Positions 36,701 to 47,500 of a DNA stretch of 64,000 nt are shown piece after piece. Both the position numbers and the translations under genes were made by a program. Each line of letters begins with the position of its first letter. Within the stretch, counting starts at the first letter, position 1. The notes under the pieces were generated by a model. The model saw nothing but the letters and a program-made list of their open reading frames with translations. It ran no database searches and was not told the origin of the DNA. Source of the stretch: Cardinalis cardinalis (lineage: Eukaryota; Chordata; Aves; Passeriformes; Cardinalidae); contig JACDOX010000023.1 of the NCBI GenBank assembly GCA_014549065.1, positions 1,095,835 through 1,159,834 on the forward strand, given 5' to 3'.

Positions 36701-38610
36701 GTGCTTAGGAAAAAAGCCTTCTGATGAATTGCAGAAATATGTTGAGACATCCCAGTGAAAATGGCTGTACCTGGTCAGCCAGTCCAGTACCCCCTCACTT
36801 GATTGTTGTCCTCAGTGCCCAGGGAAGTGTCATTACTTCAGAGTCCTGTCAGAGTCACTAGAGGTTCCGGGACTTGTGAGACAGAAGTTTTGTCATTTGA
36901 AACATTTCTTGGGTTTTTTTCTCTTGTGATTCAGTCCAGTTGCTTTTGAACAAACATAATTTTCAAGATTCAGAATGTCCTAAGATGATCTCCATGGTTG
37001 AAATAATTCATTTGGTTTTAGACGTAACCTGCTTGTTTCACTTGATGCCCCTAAATTTTTACAGAAGCAATGAAAAATGTTCTTAGAAATTTCTGTCATA
37101 TTCCATTTTCTCTTTCAGAGTGAAGTTACTAATTTACTTTAAGGGTTTCACAGCAAGNTGCCCCTCACTACCTTTGGCCATCCCTCATATCCTACCTCAC
37201 ATCTGTGGCAGTCCTACCACATTCTGCACGCAGTGTTTGAGGTGTAGGTGTATTTATGCAGCAACATAGTGATGTTCTCTTGCTTGATTTTTATTCTCTC
37301 CCTAGCAATTTCTAATGCTACAAGGCTTTTTTTGGTCTCTGGCAAGATTTGTGGCACACAGCAGAGTACAGCACAGCCACAGCATCAGTAATTCAAAGGT
37401 CTGTTACTCCTTACCAACAGATCAGATATTATGAAAATGGTGTGACTTAACCTTTTTAAGGTAGTTAAGCCTCATAACCCCTGCCTGGTGAGCACTGGTG
37501 TGTGAGCTTGTTCTGAGTAAGGTGTTTTGAGTACTGGAAACTTGGTGCGCTTAGAGAACGGAGCAATTGACGTGTGTGGGTGTTGCATGTTATCATTTCA
37601 TTCCTGTAGATGCCTCTTTGCTTTCCTTGTGCTAGGAAATGTGGATTCTTTGGGTGTTACTTGACAGCTCCCTGGCACTGATGTTTCCCCTAACTGGAAA
37701 AACTTGGGGAGAGCAAAGCTCTTTTGGAAAGGAGAAAGTTACTGGAAACAGTGTCACAGAAGATGAGCTGGAATACACAGAGCTGGAACTTTGGAAAGGT
37801 TTCCTGAAACTGGCCAGTCTGTAGAAAGAGGATCACAGTGAGTGTAAAATTTGTAGGTATCAAACTGGGCTGAAGGAGCTGGAGACTTTGCTTGCACTAA
37901 GTGAGGATGAGGATAATTGTCTGATTTGTCTGGAAGGTTAAATCTCTTAAGAGCATTCAGTCTCTCTTTGAGCTGAAGATAATCCAGCATTTAGAGTAGG
38001 TCACTGGGACAGGTAGTGCCAAATAAATGTGACAATTTCCTTGAAATGGCTGAAGGCAAAGCAGGGAAAATTTGATGAACAGTGAAAAACTCAAATTACT
38101 TTCTTTATATATTTGTATGTGGTTAAACCTTTTCTCAATTCCTTTGNCCGTTACCATGTCAGAAGTCAGAAGGCACTGGGAACCTTTGGTGCTAAAGAGG
38201 GATCCAGAAGTTTGTTGAAAGTCCTGAGCAGACCCTAATGGGCTCTGGCTGCTTTAGATTGTTAAGAGAATCACTGTTGAGTGAAAGTCAATTGGCAAGG
38301 AATGGGGTTTGTTATATTTTCCACTTTTTCCTTACCTAAACATTGCTCCTCTTAAATCTTTATGGAAGCATGACTGCTATGTTGAGCTGTACTTTTGCAG
38401 TAGTCACTTTTGCAATAATTATTTTCACACTGAGTGCAAAAGTTGTATCTTTGCTAGATACAGACTTGGGAAGGGCTGTCCCCATTTGATAATCTGTCAC
38501 TTGCAAATGATGTACTTATTACATACATTATACTCANGTGGGACCTGGGAGGATTATGAAAGGCACAGAACATAGATGTTGAAAACGTAAAAAAAAATAA
38601 TTTCTGGCTA
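33701..38610. other. Intergenic region between the two islands, left part
   Basis: About 4.9 kb of mostly AT-rich sequence. No gene or recognised transposon is seen. The first 350 bp are the shore of the PLEKHH2 island. A small CpG-containing islet lies at 34,750-34,950. Several open frames of 60-80 codons have no supporting features. Confidence 0.65.
34750..34950. promoter_or_regulatory. CpG-containing islet, candidate enhancer
   Basis: Within AT-rich intergenic DNA, about 200 bp carries a cluster of CpGs (TCGAATAGCGACACGCTCG and following) and a CRE half-like TGACGT at 34,872-34,877. It lies between the two divergent promoters. A regulatory role is an inference only. Confidence 0.3.
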
Positions 38611-38611
38611 A

Positions 38612-38955
38612 AAATCATAAAATGATAGAATGGTTTGGGTAGGAAGGGACCTGAAAGGTCATCTTGTTCCACCCTCTCTGCCATGGGCAGGGANANCTTC
38701 CTCTAGACCAGGTTGATCAGAGCCCCATCCAACTTCTCCTTGAACACTTCCAGGGATGAGGCATCCACAGCTTCTCTGGGCAACCTGTTACAGTGCCTTT
38801 CCACNCTCCCAGCGAAGAATTTCTTCCTAACATCTAATCTAAACCTATTCTCTTCTAGTTTGAATCCATTTCCCCTTGTCCTGTCACTACATGCTCTTGT
38901 AAATAGTCTACCTCCTTCTTTCTTGTAGGCTCCCTTCAGATACTTGAAAATTTAC
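38612..38955 (-). mobile_element. CR1 LINE 3' fragment, antisense
   Basis: It starts with the reverse complement of the CR1 3' end (ATGATAGAATGGTTTGGGT, then GGAAGGGACC) and continues with the diagnostic antisense text CCAACTTCTCCTTGAACACT, TTCCAGGGATGAGGCATCCA and AGAATTTCTTCCTAACATCT. About 340 bp, 5'-truncated as is usual for CR1. Confidence 0.92.
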
Positions 38956-39484
38956 TAATGTAGAAATGCTTATATAAAAAAAAAATAGCTGGGTTTGGTT
39001 CATAATTTTACTATTTTAGAAAATGTGGAAGTGGTGGCAAATTAGGGACTGCTGGAAAGGATCAAGAGATATGGTTATGAGGAAGCAAATGGAGCACGCT
39101 TTTCAAATTAAGTTTATTGGATTTTCGTGAAGTGTGTAGTCAAGCCTCTTTCTGCTCCTTGGAAAAAGGGTTTGTGACTAGAGCAGCTTGATTTGCATTG
39201 GATGCAAAATAGCATTTGCTTCCTCTGGCCCTGAAATGTAGTTGGCTCTGGGGGGAGGCCAACCAGCCACTGTGTGCAGCAAGGGCACCNGACAGATTGG
39301 GCTCTGAAAGACGCAGCATCCATTTAAATCTTCGGAGGACATTCAGGAACTGAGGAGGGAGAGTAACTACTGCCAAGAAACACAAGCTAAGGTCATCATG
39401 GGATACATCAAAGTCACCACCAATTTTTTTCAAAGTTGAGAATACATTTAAAATAAGGAAAGATAGTTGTGTCTTACAAAGTCC

Positions 39485-39942
39485 AGTGACTCGGGAGTGA
39501 GTCCAGAGAAGGGCAGTGGAACTGGTGAAGTGTCTAGAGCACACATCCTAGGAGGAGCTGCTGAGGGAGACAAGAGTGTTTACCCAGGAGGAAAAGGGGA
39601 CTGACCCAAGGATGACATTTTCAGTCTCTACAACTGCCTGAAAGGGGGCTGCGGCCAGGCGGGTCCCAGGCAACTAAAGACAGGACAAGAGAACACAGCC
39701 TTAAGCAGTACCGGGAGGTTTAGGTTGGACGTTAGGAAAAATTTCTTCAGCGAAAGGGAGATTAGACATTGGGATGGGCTGCTCAGGCAGGTGGTGGAGT
39801 CACCATCCCTGGAGGTGTTTAGGGAAACAGCGGACGTGGCACTCGGTGCCGTGGGTCTGTTTACATGGTGGCGTTCGGTCACGGGCTGGACGCGATGACC
39901 TCAGAGGGATTTTCCAACCCGATCGATTCTGTGACTCGGTGG
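39485..39942 (+). mobile_element. CR1 LINE 3' fragment, sense, abutting the THADA CpG island
   Basis: It reads from CAGAGAAGGGCAGTGGAACT through TCTCTACAACTGCCTGAAAG, TTTAGGTTGGACGTTAGGAA and TCCCTGGAGGTGTTTAGGGA, and ends with a CR1 tail (CGATTCTGTGACTCGGTGG). The last 130 bp retain many CpGs, and the element stops at the edge of the THADA promoter island. Confidence 0.92.
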
Positions 39943-39959
39943 CTCACGCAGGTTCATCT

Positions 39960-40560
39960 TTAGTTAGGACCAGTATTTGCCACGGAAAGGCGACGGCTCC
40001 GCCGCGCAGCAGCGGCTCCCTTGCCGCTCCGAGCGCTCCCGGCGTGAGGCGGCGCCGCTGCGGGGCCGGGCCGGGCCGGGGGCGGGGCGCGCCGCGGTTG
40101 GCGGCGGCCGGCACGTGGTGGGGCGGGCAGCGGGCACCGGGAAGGGACGCGGAGCCGCGGGTGAGGGTCCGCTGGGGTAAGGGGTGGGCGGCGTTCCCCC
40201 GGTGCTTCCCCTGCCTGCTGCTGTGGCGCTCTGTGTGCAGCCGCTTTCCCAGGGGCACCGCCGTGCTCCGGGCCCGCGCTGCCGCCGGGGGAGGGAGGCC
40301 CCGGGCGGGTGCCGGAGGCAGCGTGGCCCGGCCCGGCCAGGCCCGGGGTCCATCCGAGCTCTNGGTGCCGCCGTGGGCGCGGGGCTGTTCGGGCGGGGAG
40401 GGCGCGGAGCAGCAGCGAGGCCTGGAGGCCGCCACCTCTGGGGCCGGGCGGGCCGGCTCCGGTCTGCTGTGAGCGGCCGGAGGCGCGGGGGGCGGCCGCG
40501 TTGGGCCCACAGGTGGGGCGGGATAGGGGATCTNTCCTGGAGAGCTTCACCGAGCCCATC
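39960..40560 (+). promoter_or_regulatory. THADA: CpG island, THADA promoter and probable non-coding exon 1
   Basis: A dense CpG block 0.9-1.5 kb upstream of the spliced exon that carries the THADA start codon. It holds a GC box (GGGGGCGGGG, 40,078-40,087) and a palindromic E-box CACGTG (40,112-40,117). Two strong candidate donors for exon 1 follow: GCGG|GTGAGG at 40,161 and TGGG|GTAAGG at 40,177. The exact transcription start is not determined. Long GC-driven open frames on both strands are not considered genes. Confidence 0.85.
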
Positions 40561-40692
40561 AGTGTGTGCAGAGGAGGCGCGGACAGAGCGTGGCCTGGCT
40601 CCATTCCGTGGTGCCCGGTGGCAGGGCAGGGGGCCGTGGGTACAGACTGAAACACGGCGGGTCTCTGAGAAGCGCTAGGTGTGGAGTGAAGG

Positions 40693-40868
40693 TGGCCGAN
40701 CACTGGCACAGGTGGGCCAGAGAGGCTCCTGGGGAGTTTCTATCCTTGGAAACATTCGAAAGATACCTGGACGTGGGCCTGGGTAGCTGGCTCCAGGTGG
40801 CCCAGCTTTAGCAGGAGGTTGGGCCAGATGAGCTCCAAAGGCCCCTTCCGACCTCCGCTGTTTCAGGA
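40693..40868 (+). mobile_element. CR1 LINE 3' fragment, sense
   Basis: It contains ATCCTTGGAAACATTCGAAA, GGCCCAGCTTTAGCAGGAGG and a TTGGGCCAGATGAGCTCCAA tail, followed by CCTTCCGACCTC, which is typical of the CR1 3' end. It appears to be a different subfamily from the copy at 39.5 kb. It lies in the first THADA intron. Confidence 0.88.
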
Positions 40869-41430
40869 TAACACGCTTTCGAGTCAGTGACACTGTAGCA
40901 CATACTAAATCACCACTGCCATTCAAAAGAGAGCTTGCTAGTTGTAACATCCNTAATAGTAGAGCTGTTCGGTTTGCTTCACAGTTCTTACTTGACGTTA
41001 TTACAAGCTGAATGAGTATTGAACGGCAAAACTGAGCAAGGGAAGTTTTGCNGCAGTAATTCCTCGCTTCTGTATGGTGTTTCTAAGCGGTGATCCAGGG
41101 TCATGCCACAGACTGTGTAACCAGTGCCGTGAAAACTCCAAGTGAGACAGTATGACATGCATACAGCAATGCCCCTTTTCTATTGCTTCCATTTTACATC
41201 GTGAAGTTTGGGTGAATTTTGGATGAAATGCTGGAAATAGCTGAAGTTGGTAAAATCAAAGAGAGCTATTTCCTTGAGAAAAAATGTACNGATAATGCAA
41301 CAAACATTTCAAGAGAGTAGGACAACGAAAAGACCATTATTGTAGGAAATGTTTGTAATTATGNTTTTAAAATCATGTGACCTGTTCTTTTGATTTTTTT
41401 TCTTTTGTTTGCTATTCGTTTTTTAAGCAG

Positions 41431-41526
41431 GCATTTCTTAATCAGCTAAAATGGTTTTAAAGAAGAAGAAGGAAATTCAGGTGGATGCATTCNTTCTTGA
41501 TCATCATCAGCTTGAAAAACTTCAGA
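41431..41526 (+). CDS. THADA: THADA exon 2: start codon, residues 1-25
   Basis: Acceptor TTTTAAGCAG; twenty 5'-UTR bases; ATG at 41,451. It reads MVLKKKKEIQVDAF, one unknown residue (N at 41,493), LDHHQLEKLQ, and ends in phase 1 before GTAAGT. The Lys-rich start matches the vertebrate MGVKKKKEMQ start as remembered. Confidence 0.93.
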
Positions 41527-44500
41527 GTAAGTAGGGTGTTTTTTTTCTGAACTAATGTATTTCTCTTGCCTTTGAGTAGTTACTGTTACAAGTTTTTTTG
41601 CTTGTTATGTTTTATTTCTAGTGGTTTTGTTTTGTAAGTTTTAGGTGCATTTGCTCTNCTGTGGTTTGTTTTTATTGTGTAATGACAATGACTTCTTACC
41701 TTGGCAGAGTCAAAAAAATCCTTTAGAGCATTGTGGCTTTGATTTGAAAACTCTTTACTTTGTTTTATCTGTGGTGTGAAGGTAGTANAAGGTCCTATTT
41801 GTAATCCTACTTGCAGGCCTGTAATTCAGTGATATCTGATGTGTTAGCCTTAATATGTGGGATAACACTGAATTTCCAAGAGTCACAGAATAATTGAGGT
41901 TGGAAGGGTTCTCTGGAGGTCGTTTTCCCAGTCTTTGTGTTTTCTGTAGTTAATTGTTTTAAAGCTACTGTTTAAATGGTGTTTTCTTTTGTGGTTTTTC
42001 TTTTTTTTTATTTGATGAGGGAAGCTTCCAGTGATATTTACTGTAAAAGAATGGAAAACAAAGTAATACAAGATTTATATATTAAAGTTACCATCAGGGA
42101 GCACTGGTGAGGTCCCTGAATTGCTGATCCAGTTCTTGGCTCCCCAGTACAAGAGTAATATGGACAGACTCCAGCTAAGGGCTAAGATAATGAAGGGCCT
42201 GGAGCATCCCTCCTGTGAGGAAAGGCTGAGAGTGCTGGGACTCTTTGGCCTGGTGAAGAGAAGGCTCAGGGAGATCTTAGCAATGTGTAAAAAATACCTG
42301 AAGGGAGGACATATGGTAGGCAGAGCCAGCATTTCTTCTGTGCTGAATAGTGATAGTACAGGAAGTCATGGGCACAAACTGAAACACTAAAGATTCCCTC
42401 TAAACATCTTTTTTAATGTGAAGGGAAACACTTTTTTAATGTGAGGGTGACTGAGGANGGGCACAGCTTCAATAGGGAAGCTGAGGAGTCTCCAGACTTG
42501 GAGGTATTCTGAAGCNACCTGGCCATGGTCCTGGGCAGCCAGCTCCAGGTGAACATATTTGAGNAGTGGGCTTGGGCCAGATGACCCCCAGAGGTCCCTT
42601 ACTATTGTGTTCCAATGAAACTGATATTTTACATTTGTTAGGGAAAAAAAAAAAGTGTTAAGGTGTTGTTAGGTGACTTAAGGGTTTGTGGCACCAATAG
42701 GTTTACTGGAACTGGAAAAAACCCTAAGAATCAAGCAGTCATTTTTTCTTCTTGTAAATGATATGTTATTTATACTGCTTATTGTGATTACTTTATGAAA
42801 AGATCCTCTTCTTCTAAATATAGGATTTTCAAAGGCTGAAGAGCAAAATCTGGCATCTCTGCTTGTGCACTGTGCAGAGCTGAGAAATGGCATCCAGCAG
42901 ATCCAGTGTATTAAACAGGTATGNTTTCACTGTTGTTAGTGTGGCTTTTGGTAACTGAGAATGTGCACTGTTAATGGCAAATACAGCTCTAAAATAAACT
43001 TCTAATGTTTTCTACGTTCCTGGAAGCACAGGAAAAGGAGTTGCACATGCATAAGGTAGAAATGCAGTTCTAGTACTTAATTAGCAAAGGCCACAGTACC
43101 TGAAAATGGTGCAAGGCAAGTGACACCAGGTTTACTATTTTGTATGGATTTTTTTNTTTTTAGAGGTGTTCTTGGAACATTATTTGAACTTGAAACTCAA
43201 GGAGGAATGGGAAAGAGGGAGACAGTTTTGTGCCATATGCTTGNATGAGAGGGAAGTGTGCTACTGTTAAAAATGGTATATCCAGAGTTTTTTGTTCATC
43301 ATGTGTTCTTTTACTATAGATTATGCCATTGGTGAAGCAGATGGATCAGAACTCTGCAGGTGATCCCATGGTTAAAGCTTGTTTGGATGTTTTGGGAGAG
43401 ATGTATTTTTCACTGGATGCAAAGAATCCTTTNAAGAAAGTATTAGCAAGGTAAAAGATGAGTAGTTAGCCTTCATTTTTTAAAATGTTTTCCTTATCTC
43501 TAAGTCAGTAATTTGTCATTCACTATAAATTGCTGTAACTTAATTACTGAAAATTTGCAGTACTTCATATGTGCATATGTACTGTTTTTCTTTCAAAGTT
43601 AAAAATCTTAATTATAAATAACATATCATTGGATAAATAACTTCAAAGTGAAGCACTGTTTTGACCCATTTCATTATTGGAAAGACAACGCAGTGTGTAA
43701 TTAGCAGTTTGAACTTTAAAATCCAATGTTAGAATAGAAATTTAAAACATAAAATCTCAGCTTTGTCAACAGAGGATGGTTCAGAGGAATCCTAGCTAAA
43801 TTGTGGTTTCTTGTGCCTGTTTTTATTGCATTTTTTTNATTGCAGAATTATTGCTGTATTTCTTTAATTACTTTTTTATAGCCTCAGCATTTTTTAAGAT
43901 CTGGTGCTGAGCTGCCTTCTTTTCTTTGTCTGAAAACATTCACTGTCCCACTGAGATGCAGGGCTTCCACTCTGGATTTGGTTGCAGCCNCCCCAAAGCT
44001 GTGCACTACTCTGACAGGTTTTTTAGCTTCAAACTGAGAATGTGCATGTTAATTTTAAAACAGATGATGTTTTCATGCAGGAAGAAACATCTGTGTATTG
44101 GAGTTCTAGCTGACATGGATTTTGGTGCAGTGGGTGTTCCAACACCTCAGGAAAACCAAACTGAATGTGCTGTTTCTTCATGTTGCAGTTCACTGAACGG
44201 TCTTCCTGGACATTTGATGGTGCCAGCTGTGCAAAGCTTTGTGTGCTGCCTTCGGGAAGCGCTGAAAACCACAGATGTGTATTTGTACAGAAAAGTGCTG
44301 GACAACCTTGCTTCCTGTATGGAGGACTTCAGCTTAGGTACAGTGACATCAAATGTTCCTCTGGTTAAACTTGCTCANCACTGGTGCCACACCTGATAGT
44401 GATGTTGGCAGTTACGTAAAATAGACAGTGCTGGCTAGTACTAAGCACTTAAAATGTATTTTCTTTCCTCTAGGTAGAGCCTGTATTAAGAACCTGTTTG

Positions 44501-47500
44501 AAGAAGGTAAAGTCACNTTTATAGTAAAATACGCTTCACTGCACATTACTGGGGGAGGGGTGTGTGTGGAGAACTGATATGAAGCAGGCATGAGGATCTA
44601 TCAGATCTGATTTCCTCCTGGCTAATTTTTAAAAAACTAGTACCCTTACGTGGTACTTTTTTGTGAAAGAAAAGACTGATTCATACCTTTAATTTCCAGG
44701 GGTCAGTTTTGCTCAGTTTTGCTTTACTGGGCAACTNTGATACAAATCTGAGTACCAGTTAGCAGTTGTGGTAGGGAGTGTCAATATCTCACAGGATTAG
44801 GCCAAATGGATTGGAAACTTGTTTTGTACCAGGTTGTTGCAAAACANTTTGAGATTTTGTTTTAACACTGCTTGTGTTTGCGTGTACTGAAAGACTAGTT
44901 TAATTTGTTGGTGGAATGCAAGAATCACCACTGTATGGGTAACTATTCATTGTAGCTGGGTATGTGTGATGTATTGAGATATATGTGTGATGGCTTTGCT
45001 GGAAATTTTCTGTTCTATTTCTCTTGTACATAAATTTATACCATAATTATTTTCACTAGTTCTTCAGTTTCTGCAGAAGTTGCTGCTTGACATACATGAA
45101 GAAAACAGGCAAGTGAATTCAACAGAAGCTCTATTTTATCTGGTTTTATTTCACTCTTGTAAGATAATTTGGTTTGGTTTAAAATATTACTTTGGTAGCC
45201 ATACATTGATGAGAGATAGAAATATCATTTTACAGTGGTGCAGATTTTAAATAAAAACTGATTGATTCTTTTGTGGCAATACGATAATATAAGAGAGGTA
45301 AGGCACTGATACTGTTAGAGCTACTACTAATGGAGGCCTTTGAGTTANGGTTTTGCTATCTGAATTGTGGCTAAAGAGTGTAAATAATAAATGTAAAATT
45401 CAGGTAGAGTAAAACTCTTTCATGTTCCATGAGTGTTTAATTCAGTATTGATATACTTGACATTTTCCAGCATTTCATTAAGTGAAGCAGCTTCATTGTG
45501 GTCTCTCATTCTGAACTGAGAGGAGAAGGGCACTTCATGAAGTGCTTTGTGCACTGAAATTTTAGATACTTTCTGCCTTCATGTTAGAAGANAGTCAAAT
45601 CATAGAAATGTCCTTCATACATGGAGGAACTACTTGAAAAATTAGAAGAGAGCAGCACTGCGTTATGTTGGCCTTTNTGGAAAGTTTCTGGTAAAGTTCA
45701 GTTCTGCTCAGGCAGGATGACATGAATGAAAGTTTGTCACAGGAACCTGCAGAAAATGTAGCACAATTTGTCATTTTCATTTGTTAACTTCATTTTAATA
45801 AACTACCCTTGAATCAGCTTCTTGTTTTCTTGTAGTTACATATCAACTCAAGCAATACATTAGTTTTTACCATTAATTCTANTTAAGGTTGGCAGAATGT
45901 GGTTTTCTGGGGATGGTGAAGAATGGTTTTAATTTNTTGTGTGCTTGCTTGTCTCTTTTTTTCCACAGAAAGAATAATGGAAATCGTATTGTTCAGTCTC
46001 AGCTGATGCACGATTTACTGATAGCCATTAAAGTTTCAATGATGCTTATACAGAAATTGCAAGAACATATCCAGGGAAGTNTTTGGAAACATAGTGAATC
46101 TTTCGTTTGGCAAAGTATGTGTAGTTTACTGAAAAGTTGCACAAACTTCCTAATGGATGGTAAGTTTAATAACATTAAAACCCTAATGTTTTCATTAACN
46201 CGTTGTCTTTGTAGTAAGCAACCTGTAGGTATAAAAACTTAGTTTAGCTTGCATGGAAATTGAACTACTGAGATCAGCGTGAGTGGAAGCGGTAGTTNTT
46301 TTTTTTGGTGAGCTATGATTTGTAGATGGCAGTTTTAGAGTGTACAGTTTAACTTGTCCCACTACAAATCCAAGATTAATGCTGTTATTAATAATTCAAA
46401 AACAAACATAAATGCTTTTGAGAGTCACCATATGTCTGTGCCTANCAGAAATATCTACATCTCCATGAAATACGCTGTCAGAACTATTTATGGGCACACC
46501 ATAACTGATAGTGTTTTCTTTTCATACAGATGTTTTTATGCAGTGGAATTTAACATGTCACTAGTCTCTGCCACAGCCCTCCTTGCCTTAGTGGGCAGTC
46601 CTGTGTTTTCTGTTAAAGATATTAGCAGTTTCTTACTACACTGGAGGATAAAGTTATTAATGTTTGCTATCCAGGTGGGCACTACAGGTTTGTGATGATA
46701 CAACTAAGTACAAGTAGCCTAGCAAAATTCAATGCCATATTTTATAATTTTGCCCCACAGTTCTAGCACTCAGTGTTTGCTGCATTCTAATGTACAATAT
46801 CTCTGCTGTGTAGCAACGCTCCTGCAGACTGTTCAGACTACCTCAGGGCTGGCTGTTGTTCTCTTCACCAGAGCTATGTATGAGCCAGTTGAGGAATTAC
46901 CTTCATTGGTAAGTGTATTTCTTGGCTGAAGACTGTGCAGTATCATGGTGTTGTTACCCTGTGCTATCATTGTTGGCTGGAGACTTTGCTGGTGCAGATA
47001 CCAGGGCTTGCCAGTCTCTCTAGCAGTCCTTAGCTGGAGTATAAATCCTTTCTTCTCTGCTCGCTATATGAAGTAGTAAGACTTGGGTTTGGAATTTGAC
47101 AAACACACTATTTACAAGAAATCTCTTCATATCTTCTAAGCTATGCACGAAACAGGTTTTCTGCTGTGCTGAGGTGCTGTAATGGGTGTGTTTTGGTGTT
47201 CCAGATCAGTGGCTTGCTCCTTGGGACAGTGGAACACTCAGGTGTGCCAGTGTGGTTCCTGAGAAGCTGTGGGNTTCTGTGCGCAGCAGAACTCCCGGGC
47301 TCGGTCCTGCTCTTCCTTTGCCATGGAGCACTGGCTATGCTGGATTGGAAAAATGGCAGCATGGGTGAAAATGGAGAGAAACTGTTGTTAGATATTGCAT
47401 CAGTCTTGCTGTCATTGAGTTCAGAGTAAGTTTGTGTTCTGTGTTGTTTCATGTTTTCTAATTCTATTTTTGCATGACTCCTGTGGTCCTGGTGGAATAT

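Noticed and set aside
39774..40709. Long open frames in the THADA island (up to about 249 codons, both strands)
   Set aside because: Same compositional effect; they also run across the CR1 tail and the presumed non-coding exon 1.
42121..42390. 89-codon plus-strand frame in the first long THADA intron
   Set aside because: It is the C-terminal part of CR1 ORF2 in a truncated LINE copy, not a host gene.
46354..46695. 113-codon plus-strand frame in the intron before THADA exon 9
   Set aside because: It does not start or end at plausible splice sites that keep the THADA frame, and no similarity is recognised.
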